DNA of 64,000 nucleotides from Eulemur rufifrons (Eukaryota > Chordata > Mammalia > Primates > Lemuridae). Positions 55,501-64,000 of this stretch are shown one piece after another. Where the stretch lies: positions 45,838,001 to 45,902,000 of the forward strand of contig NC_091010.1 in the NCBI RefSeq assembly GCF_041146395.1. The letters run 5' to 3'. Under the pieces are notes generated by a model. It saw only the letters and a program-made list of their open reading frames with translations, made no database searches and was not told the origin of the DNA. Position numbers and translations under genes: made by a program. Position 1 is the first letter of the stretch. Every line of letters begins with the position of its first letter.

Positions 55501-56694
55501 ATGACATCTAACTTGAATCATAAAATTTAATTTCTACTTAGAGTATTTGAAGCGAAGCTTGTAGGGGAGGGGGGGGAGGGCAACACACAATGAAATGAAA
55601 GATCCCCAGCATGTGTGAGTTCATCAAGCAGTCAGTCTCAAGGTCAAGGTATAGCCTTTCCCCACAGAACACCCTGAAACCTGAAAGTTAGAGTAGTACA
55701 TTTTATTACTAATAAAACATTACCTCAAAATATAAACTACCTCATGGACCCCAACTCTCTGCAATCACCAGGCTCATGTAAACCATAATATAATCTGTTT
55801 TCTGGAAGAAAATATTAACACCTGTTAAAATCCCCTGCACAGAGAAGAAACTTTTCCTGGGAGGTGTTCCTGCACTCATTCTGCCAACTTCTAGATGAAT
55901 AAAACTAAGGTTTCTTTTTGCTTCTTCCAAAAATATAATTTATCACATAACATTTACAACTTGAAAAAGAATCCTAGAATATTTTCACGAATAATAATTA
56001 GAAGAGTAAGGTTCATGTAGGAAGGGTCCCTTTCTGTGTTGGGGGCGCAGGACCCTGGGATTCTTTCATGATCCAGTCACATGGAACTTGGTCAGCTCCT
56101 GCCCAATGCTCCCAGCACTCACAGGGGCTGCTCTGGTGTTTGGAAGGAAGTGGTGCCAAAGAGCTGGTTGGCTAGATTTTGACTTTCTTGTTTTAGAGTG
56201 GTATTTGCAGATACTATCCCTACGACAACGGTCAATGGATTTTTTATTTAGTCTGGAAAGACAGAGACTTCCAAACTTCTGGGTGGTGGGGGCAGGGGAG
56301 CAGCATCCTTGGAGGCTGCATGTGTGGGTGCTGACTGGCTCTGCCACCCACCTCCCAGGACTTAGGGACACCTAGAATCATCATCTATGGTCGGTGGTGG
56401 TGGTGGGAGTGGTCCTTAAATTGTTTTACAGGAAAACACAGAGGAGCAGACCAGGAGGGCTGGCGATGAGCCATGGTGAGCCTGGACTCAAAGTTCTACA
56501 GCCAAGGCTGGTCACAACTCTACTTACTATTCATCAGAGCGGCTAGGTGGCTTCCCTAAACCAGAGATCAACTGTTCTGGAGGAAGGTACTGCTAGGGTT
56601 CTCTGTAGGACACACACAGGACATTAGGAAAGCTAGCTGTGGGCAACACAGAGATGAAAAAAATTGGCTATAGTTGGTCAGAGGAGAGGTCACT

Positions 56695-56890
56695 CAGTGT
56701 AATAAGCACAGGCTTTGGAATCCAACAGACCTGGGTTCAAATAATCCCAGTGCTGCCACTCTGTTTATCTGGGTAGCCTTGGGCAAGTCCTTTCTCCAAT
56801 CGTCCCCATTTATAATTGGGTCTAAATACTCACTACACCACCCAAGACTGCCTGGAGGATTAAGTGAAACAAGATGTCTGCTGAGAAGAC
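56695..56890 (+). mobile_element. MIR SINE
   Basis: AAGCACAGGCTTTGGAATCC, CAGACCTGGGTTCAAATAAT, GCCTTGGGCAAGTCCTTTCT: MIR in sense, including the tRNA-derived head. Intergenic. Confidence 0.75.
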
Positions 56891-58402
56891 ATCTGTGCCA
56901 CTCTTAGTGGAACCCAGAGGGAGGGATTCTATATGCTCTAGTTGTTGGGCCTTATAATAGCAATGAAATTCTTCATTTTAGCACTGTCTCTCTTTAGAGT
57001 ACTTCTTATTATCTTCTTTTTGATTCTGGTATATCCTAAGGAAAGATTACAAACAATTTTAAAATGGAAACTTAACTCCATCTCAATATAGCAGATTTCC
57101 CTGGGCTCCTGGTTGGGGACAGAGTGGCTGGCAGAGGGCAGGCCGTGGAACTGGAGAGTACGTTAGTGGAAAAGAGCAATCTCGGTGTCCAGACTGGGGC
57201 AGTTGTGCTAAGGCTGGAGTGAGGGGGACATGGAGGAAATCATGCTGGGTAAGTGTTTATGCTCTTTCTTCCCTTGCCTTCTCAAAGCTGTATCTCTATT
57301 ATTTTTGGTTGTTCTACCAGTATTTCAAAATATTAAAGTTCTTCCCTGTCCCAGTGTTTTTATTGTCAAAGGGATCCACCTGGTTCACCTTTGCTTCTGC
57401 AGAGATTACAACGTTGCCCTTTTTTTTTGTTGTTGTTGTTCAGAAATAAACCCACTCTCAATGGACTTCCAAGGTGAATCCTGCAGCTGCATCCATCCGC
57501 ACACTGGGCCCTGGAGTGCATGTGGAGCACACCTGCAGAGGCTGAGCCTGGCCAGACCGCACTGGGAGCTCAGCAGTGAACAGCTCTGCTGCCTGGGTCC
57601 CCACCCCCAGGAGGCTGCAGGGACTCCCTGGTGCTGAGAGCAGGGCGGGGCCGGTGTGCCTCTCAGACAGAATCCGCCAACAACCTTGGCCGTGTTGGAG
57701 AGAGCAGGGCTTTGGGCCCACCTGCTCACCTGCTGGGGAGGGGCTGGGGCTGCAGAGGGCCAGTAGGATTTGGGGAATTGAGGTTCTGGGAGTCCCAGGC
57801 CTTAGTCTCACAGTGGCCCGGTTCTGGTATTTTCAAGCTTTTCTCCAGCAGAGATAATGCTCATATCCCACAGTTAGGGGTTTTTTCAGGGCACTAAAAG
57901 AATTGGGACTTTCTCTCCAACTAACAATGGGAATTTGTTCTGGGCCTCTATGATAAGAAGTGAGAAAGAAAATCATTCCTAGAGGCAAAAATAAAGTGGC
58001 TCTCAAGCATCAGGTTATCACCGCCATGTCTTGTTTTAGGAAGGAAAAGTTTGATCTGGGGCAGCTGCAGGATGAGCCCTTTTGCCCTCTTGTCCCCGGT
58101 TCCAGATGGCAACTGCTCCTTGATGTGGGTTGTGATGCGGAGTTTTGCCACAGGCTGTCTTTGGGGTGAGTGACAGGGGGATCCCTATGCAGAGCAACCT
58201 GTACTGGTTTAGTAACTCCTCCCCTCCGCCCCCAAGGGAGAAAGCCAGGAAAGATGCCCTCTGCTAAAATCTCCATGGAATGCAAGGTTAGAGTGAGTTT
58301 TTCAGTATCCTTTAAACAATGCAAATACTTCTTCCATGAGACAGTTACAAAACTGGAATTGCAGGACTCCAAAGATAAATTTCAGTAATTCCCTCTTCCC
58401 TT

Positions 58403-58408
58403 TTTATT
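58403..58408 (-). terminator. HPSE2: Distal candidate poly(A) signal for HPSE2
   Basis: AATAAA on the minus strand, about 2.7 kb beyond the HPSE2 stop. A 3' UTR of this length would suit the long human transcript that I vaguely recall. Unproven. Confidence 0.25.
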
Positions 58409-58890
58409 AACTAAAAATTAGACAAAACTTAAACCTCTTGGGAGCAGCATTTAATACACAGAGAAAGGCAAAAGAAGCAGGAATTACCTATATTCTGCAA
58501 GGCTTAGTGAAGAATCAACACTTATGTACAGAAAGTGTGTTTGAATGGAGCTCTGGAAGCCCTGGCTGTACCGAATGAGCAGGAGAAGAGATGAAGGGGT
58601 TTTATGACCTGGTAGCCACTGAGCCTTGGTGGTTAAGTAGGCAGGCTCTGGATTATTCTGCACTCAGCAACCCATTCCCCTGGGTGACCCCGGGCAAGAC
58701 ACAGGCTCTGTGTCTCATAGGAAAAGCGGGTTAACAATAGTAACCCCATCATGGGCCTACTATGCAAGCAAAGCAAACTAGCCCAGGCAGGCCCTCAGGG
58801 GCCTCTGGTTGCTCTAGTTATCACCAGGGGGCCCTGCGGCTGCACCTGCACTGGCTTGCAGAAGAGATTGTGATATCTGCGCAAATTTCT

Positions 58891-59080
58891 AAAAGTTTGG
58901 GGAAACAACCTTTTTGTCTCATTTCTCTTCCCTCCCCACCCCGTCCCGCACCCCCTGACTTTGGCCTCTCCATCTGTTCCTTGTGTTCCTTAAAAGTTTG
59001 GGAAAACAACCTTTTTGTCATATTTTTCTTTTCCTCTCTCTTCCTCACTTTGGCCTGTCCATCTGTTCCTTCTTTTCCCT
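58891..59080 (+). repeat. Two-copy tandem duplication (unit about 101 bases)
   Basis: Both units begin AAAAGTTTGG (58891 and 58992), continue AACAACCTTTTTGTC, pass through a pyrimidine-rich spacer and end CTTTGGCCTSTCCATCTGTT (S is C or G). Intergenic, between the two candidate HPSE2 poly(A) signals. Confidence 0.8.
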
Positions 59081-60081
59081 CCTTTCTACCCCCAGTCTTG
59101 GTACTTCACTCTCCTGCCCTCCCAGAGCTGAAGCTTCAGTGGAAATGCCTGGTTCCAGAGAAAAAAGGCCTTTCTGGGCAGCCTTGCGGGGCAGTGTAGG
59201 GTCTGCCCCTCTCTCTCCAGGTGATTCCATGCTGAGCACAGTCATTGACATGGTCACCTGGTCCTCGGTCTCTCCCTTTGTTGCTTGCTGCAGTATACCT
59301 CTTGCGTACTGTTCCTCCTATATCTAATAACAAGCATGTCAAAACCAGAGTCCACTATCTTCTTAAAACAGCTAGTCAGCTTCATTCTTCCAATTCCCAG
59401 TTCTCCAAGCTGAGAATCCTCTACCTCCTCTCTTGTTTAATCTTGCTCCTGCCTCTCACTTTGCAGCCTTAGCCCCCATCTTTAACTCCTTGGGCACCTT
59501 AGGCAGTCTCTATGGCCTCTGCCCTCAGCAACCCTGCCCTGTCATGCCCTGTCATGCCCTGTCACTCCACTGCTATCCTTTCACAACAGCAGAAATTGTA
59601 TCACTGTCTTAATTGGAAACCTAGGACAGTATCAAATATCTCCTCCTTCTAAAAAAAAAAAAAAAAGCATCATTCATGTAATTTATTCTGAGAAAGAAAA
59701 TCATCCACAGAAGAGAAAGTCATTTCAGTTGCAGCTTGTTTGCAAAGACCCACATACCCTTTGGATCATATGGAAGGTCCTCATCATGAACTTCAAATCA
59801 CTCCACTTCTCACTGGCCCAACTCAGAAGCTTCCACCAACCACTGCACAGTTTGCCACCAGTCTCTAGATTCCCCATTCTTCCCCAGAGTGGCCAGCTGA
59901 AAGCTTTGTTCCATGCTCAAATAAGCTGGTCTGGGATAGGATGGACTTGGTCATCTTTAATAACCAGATTGGATTTCTGCCTAGCAAATGCCATTGAGAG
60001 GCACACAGCTACTTGGGAAGAGGCAGAAAAGTTAGATTTAGTGTCTCACAGTGGATGACCTTAGATTCACACCTTTTTCTT

Positions 60082-60087
60082 TTTATT
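60082..60087 (-). terminator. HPSE2: Proximal candidate poly(A) signal for HPSE2
   Basis: AATAAA on the minus strand about 1.0 kb after the stop codon, the first I found downstream of the HPSE2 stop. Confidence 0.35.
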
Positions 60088-60184
60088 AATTGTTTTAGTC
60101 AACCATATAATTAAGGGCTTACCCTGTCAAGCCCTTAATATTTTCTCAATTTGGGGGAAGGTCTAATTTGCTTTGTTCAGTTGG

Positions 60185-60231
60185 GGTGTGTGCGTGCGCG
60201 CGTGTGTGTGTGTGTATGTGTGTGTGTGTTT
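60185..60231 (+). repeat. TG/CG dinucleotide run
   Basis: A TG repeat interrupted by GCGTGCGCGCG at its left part. Alternating purine-pyrimidine, so it may adopt Z-DNA. In the putative HPSE2 3' UTR. Confidence 0.9.
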
Positions 60232-61095
60232 GATGTTTCAGTGTGCTTTCTCTTTGTACTAAATCTCTCTCCCTCACAGCAACATGAAGGATGATGATTG
60301 CTTTTTGTGGTGCCTAATACATTGCTTTCCACTCAATGAATATTGTTACCTGACTCCCATTCCAACCACGATGGAATCTGGATTCACAGAGGAATAGAAC
60401 CTTCTCACAAAATCTGGAGTATGATTGTAATTTTACTTTTGAAGCACCCACGTCCCAGAGGAATAGCCAGTGATGGATGCCACTGTCAGAAGCCCAGATG
60501 CACACATTCATATATCAGCCGGGAAATTACATAAACGCTCGCCCAGCAGGCCAGAGCTGACTCACCCATTTGCCCCCCGACGGAAGGAGACGTCAGGAAA
60601 CCCAGGGAGGCAGCAGGAAACAGACAAAGGAGGAGTTAGGAGAGGACTGGGTTCTTGCAAGTCCACCCAGTTTTTTTTCTTTCCTCATCTGCTGAGGGCA
60701 GCAGCAACAGGCTATGATTTGGGTTTTGTAGTTACATTGCTACGTGACCCGGATCGTGGGGAGCTGTTTGGAAACATTTGTCCTGGGAGTGTGCTGGCAG
60801 TTTTTTTTCATGGTGCACGCAAATGGAAGCATTCAGCTCTATACACATACCTTTATCCTTTTACAGGTACAGATGATGTCTACATTTTCTTTGGGGATGG
60901 ATGTGACCTACCTAGGCTAAGCTCACGCTATAACATGTAGTCTCTTTGGAGAGCAAGTCTATGTTGATTCCAGCAGGATGGGGCAGCAGAGGTTGGTTGC
61001 TAACATGTCTGAAAAAAAAAAAAAGCTACTACTAGGGTGGAAGAGTAGAAGGCAGTCCTGCAGGCCCACTGGTGGCGTGTGAGTGTGAGGGTGGT

Positions 61096-61261
61096 CTATC
61101 GGTAGCGGCAGGCCAAAGCATTGACGTTCTTGACCACATAAAAGCCCATGGTGACCGGAGGGATGACCAACGTCCGGCCGGCCCGCAGGGGGCGGGGCTT
61201 CAATTCTGGGAGGGTCCCGTCGTCCACCATCACTAGGGGCTGGCCATTCAGCTGCACTGAC
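61096..61261 (-). CDS. HPSE2: HPSE2 last coding exon (heparanase-2 C-terminus)
   Basis: Codes the last 54 residues (SVQLNGQPLVMVDD to NALACRYR) and stop TAG at 61098-61096. Heparanase-2 is a secreted glycosyl hydrolase family 79 relative that binds heparan sulphate but lacks heparanase activity and restrains heparanase; human loss causes urofacial (Ochoa) syndrome. This exon forms the C-terminal beta-sandwich strands, including LVIPPVTMGFYVV. The acceptor is CTCACCGTAG, and the first G completes a lysine codon from the preceding exon, which is outside the window. No other HPSE2 exon is found up to base 64000. Confidence 0.95.
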
Positions 61262-61379
61262 CTACGGTGAGGAAAAACAGTAGGGGACTCATTATTGCAT
61301 GGTAAGGGAGCCAGTGCAGTAAAGCCCGGGAGCCCCAGGTTGCCTGCCAGTGTGTCTGCTACGCACGCACCTAACACTG

Positions 61380-61590
61380 ATGCGGGCTTTGTCCCAGGTT
61401 CTGATCTAGGTGCTTTACTGTAATAACTCATCCAAACATCCCAACAGTGCTCTGAGGTAAGTGACTATCATTATCCCCATGTTATCTAGAGTGGCTAAGT
61501 GACTTGTCCAAGGCCATACAGCTTGGAGGTCCAGGAGCCAGGATTTGAACCCAGGTCATCTAGCTCCAGAGACACATCATTTAGATAAGC
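61380..61590 (-). mobile_element. MIR SINE
   Basis: Plus-strand text AACTCATCCAAACATCCCAA then TGACTTGTCCAAGGCCATAC and GGATTTGAACCCAGGTCATC is the MIR core reversed. HPSE2 last intron. Confidence 0.75.
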
Positions 61591-61638
61591 GAAAAGTCTC
61601 TGTGATGAAGAAGCTGGAAATGTTTCATGACTTTTCTA

Positions 61639-61659
61639 AAAAAAAAAAAAAAAAAAAAT
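61639..61659 (+). repeat. Poly-A run
   Basis: About 21 A residues in the HPSE2 last intron, with no recognisable SINE body in front. Confidence 0.85.
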
Positions 61660-63199
61660 CATGATGGCAGCTCAGTTTGACTTTTCCACCTAGAGAGTTT
61701 TCACCTGTAGAATGATGCATGTGCTTAAGATGATTTTAGAAATCTCCTATATAACTCATATCTTCCATTCATTTATTTGGCATATTAGAGAATTGGCATC
61801 CTATTACTCATCTAGGGTTATTTTGAAGGGTGACAGAGACATATCTAACAACTCCACTTTTTCTAATCTAAGAATGGGTTTTCATATTTAATATTACACA
61901 GATACTTCTATTTTAGCAACACAACAAAGTAGGTATTTGTGATTATAATTCACTTATCTTTCTTGCTTTTACTCTTTCTGTACAGTCACTATGAAAAGGT
62001 GGACCACATCCATAGCACACTTAGAAAGGAGAAACAGGGCATCTGAAACTGGATGGGAGGGAAATGCCAGCCATCAATGAATGGCGTATGGTACAGAACC
62101 CGGACAGTGTCCCTGCTGTTCCTGACAGCCATGTACCCAGGTGGAAGCTCCGTTTTACGGGTCAAGTAGAAAAGGCCAGAACCAGACCACCAGCTGGAAA
62201 TAAGGCTGTGAGTTACCCTCAGAAAATCAACATTGCATAGTGATGACTGTTTCTGGGCCTTGCCCAACCTCCAATGTGATAACATTGCGGTGGTATCATT
62301 TGAGCTGTAAAGAGAATAAAATGTTATAAATTGCTATGGAGGTCTTTGTTCAGGGCTTCTCCTGTGCTATGAACGACAGGCTGGGAGAGAAATAATCAGA
62401 TACATGCCCAACAGAGCAGTGACTGCCTAGCGATAAGAGTATTGCAAATTGCTCCCAGTGGAGACACAGGCAGAGCAGAGCTCCAGGCTTAGTCGCACGT
62501 GGACAAGTTTGGGCTGGGGCCAGAGCTGCCAGGCCAGAGGGAACAGCCCCCAGCCCCCACCTCTTGTTGGAAGGACTGAGAAATGAATGAGTGAGCAGGA
62601 GACTCCTACGCACAGTCAGGCTTGCCTCTGGAAGGTGTGGGGGTGGAAGAATTGAGAGCTGAGGGCCAGTGTTGACCTCATCAAATATTCAAGGAGCTTT
62701 TGCTTCCATCTGTGGTAATGACCCTCTCTCGTGAAGACAGCCTGCTCACTGGAGTGGAAGGCAAGGTAGGGTGAGGGGTTTAGTTACAAAAGAAGCCCAG
62801 AGGGGTCTTCCTAGTGTATTCTCATTATTTTGTTTCGGGTGATGTGAATATTCAACAACCAGACATATGCACAGTCAAATACAAGTTCAATAACACTGAC
62901 TAATCTTTCCAAAGCATACTCAAATTTTTATCAGTTTTCTGCTTGAAAACCTTCAATGGTCTTTTCTATATATATTGAATTAGGTGCAAGTCTTCTTCCT
63001 GAAGAATTAGGTAATGCCCTTTTCGATTCAGATCATCCCAGAGTATTGACATCTTTGGGTTCTGGGGAGTGCAAATCAAAGTGTGATAAGCAAACTTTTT
63101 AAAATCTCTAATAACGAGCAGTTGTCATGGAGCAGGCCCCATTCTGATTTCCTTGTTAGTTACTTAAAAAGCCAACTTTAGTGTAAGTAAAACCAGGAA

Positions 63200-63380
63200 G
63201 CATGGTCAAGACTCTGGGCTGAAATCTCTGATTTCAGGAGCTGCGTCACTAACTTGCTAGATGGCTTTGGCATATCCCTTAACCTCACCATCCTTCAGCC
63301 TTTGCATCTGTAAGAACATTATATAGGCTACAGTGTGAATGAAATGAAATTAAAAATATGAAAGTGCTTTGAAAGCATAA
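63200..63380 (+). mobile_element. MIR SINE
   Basis: GCTAGATGGCTTTGGCATAT then CCCTTAACCTCACCATCC and a TTTGCATCTGTAAGAAC phrase is the MIR core in sense. HPSE2 last intron. Confidence 0.6.
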
Positions 63381-63511
63381 TGAGCCATATGCGTTGTTAT
63401 TCTTTTCATTGTTGTGAACAGGTACCCTTTTTGGTCCTCATGATACTGATACTTCACTGCTCTGTGGCACTGATACCTTCTGAAAACCTTCTCTTCCATT
63501 GGCTCCCATGA

Positions 63512-63541
63512 TATCTCTCTCTCTCTCTGTCTCTCTCTCTA
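63512..63541 (+). repeat. (TC)n run with one TG interruption
   Basis: Pyrimidine dinucleotide run in the HPSE2 last intron. Confidence 0.9.
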
Positions 63542-64000
63542 GGTTTTCCTCCTTCATTTTTGGATGTTGTTTCCTTTTTTGTGGGAGAATCACTCCCCTC
63601 TACCTGCTTCTCGGATGCTGGGGTTCCTGGTGCTTTGTCCCGGGACTCTTCTCTCCTCACGTTACGTGCTGCTACCCACACCCAGGACTTTGATTACTAA
63701 CCGTACCTTGATGCTTCCCAACCCTGCATCTCTAGCCTAGATCCTTCTGAACTTATATCTTTCCACTTGGCTGCCCATAGGAACTCCAAAGTCACTGTGT
63801 CTAAATTCAAAATCTCCTCAGACCCTGCCCTGACCTCTGCCTTTAAAAACATCTCTGTGATAGTACCACCATTTATCCAATTACCCAGCCAGAAAGCTGG
63901 GAGTCTTGTGAGAGTTCTCCAATTCCCTTGGCTGGGGCCACTAAGGCAAATCAATTCTATTCTTTAATGTTTTTCAAATCTGCTCCTTTTCCTCCATTCA

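Larger units (their letters stand above)
51712..60060. other. HPS1-HPSE2 intergenic interval
   Basis: About 8.3 kb without a recognisable exon. It contains minus-strand L1 fragments (52375-53223), a MER30-like hAT element (53228-53625), a MIR (54545-54720), an MLT1-like LTR (55085-55500), another MIR (56695-56890), unassigned GC-rich sequence at 57450-57860 and a tandem duplication at 58891-59080. The open frames across it are short and match nothing I know. Confidence 0.6.
60065..61095 (-). other. HPSE2: HPSE2 3' UTR (putative, proximal form)
   Basis: Sequence downstream of the HPSE2 stop codon to the first AATAAA. It includes a TG/CG dinucleotide run at 60185-60231 and an A-run at 61010-61024. 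The 3' limit is inferred from the hexamer only. Confidence 0.45.
61262..64000 (-). other. HPSE2: HPSE2 last intron (partial)
   Basis: Intron sequence to the right edge. It holds two MIR copies (61380-61590 and 63200-63380), a poly-A run at 61639-61659 and a TC-rich run at 63512-63541. The 98-codon minus-strand frame at 61989-62285 has no flanking splice context matching HPSE2 and is treated as chance. Confidence 0.7.

Noticed and set aside
61989..62285. 98-codon minus-strand frame as an extra HPSE2 exon
   Set aside because: The peptide does not resemble HPSE2, and I see no acceptor/donor pair that would join it in phase to the last exon.
63667..63990. Possible further L2-like element near the right edge
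   Set aside because: Some phrases are reminiscent of L2 (for example CAAATCTGCTCCTTTTCC), but the match is too weak and cut by the window edge.

Overview
The window is primate nuclear DNA. It is intron-rich and holds SINEs, old L1, L2 and MIR repeats and fossil DNA transposons. The full-length Alu at 46589-46926 has the long A-rich linker between its arms and the altered right arm that I know from strepsirrhine Alus, and a fused Alu monomer at 21211-21368 ends in the same way. With only these two Alus recognised in 64 kb, the source is most likely a strepsirrhine, probably a Malagasy lemur. The species cannot be named from the sequence alone.

Three protein-coding genes lie head to tail, all on the minus strand, in the order known from human chromosome 10q24 (PYROXD2, HPS1, HPSE2). 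Positions 418-23977 carry 15 of the 16 coding exons of PYROXD2, a FAD-dependent oxidoreductase-like protein of mitochondria; the last exon lies left of base 1. Positions 26423-47928 carry all 18 coding exons of HPS1, which join into an open 705-codon frame, and a CpG-rich promoter follows at about 50700-51480. Positions 61096-61261 are the last coding exon of HPSE2 (heparanase-2), and the rest to base 64000 is its last intron. The exons were found by translating the minus strand, matching it to the human proteins as I remember them, and checking that splice sites and codon phases join.

HPS1 and its partner HPS4 form BLOC-3, the Rab32/Rab38 exchange factor for lysosome-related organelles. PYROXD2 and HPSE2 have unrelated roles; the three are neighbours by position, not a pathway.

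The gaps hold transposon fossils: a near full-length Tigger2-like element (12430-13615), a MER2-like deletion relative (44097-44445), hAT elements, an ERV1-type solo LTR (15440-16075), MLT1-type LTRs, several L1M fragments, and many MIR and L2 copies. The most notable gene-level features are an AT-AC (U12-type) intron in HPS1, a lemur acidic codon expansion in HPS1, a 20-base PYROXD2 exon splitting the dinucleotide-binding motif, a PYROXD2 coding exon that corresponds to the mir-1287 hairpin, and two CACGTGAC boxes in the HPS1 promoter. I found no evidence of an undescribed biological system; this is an ordinary conserved mammalian locus with some unusual details.
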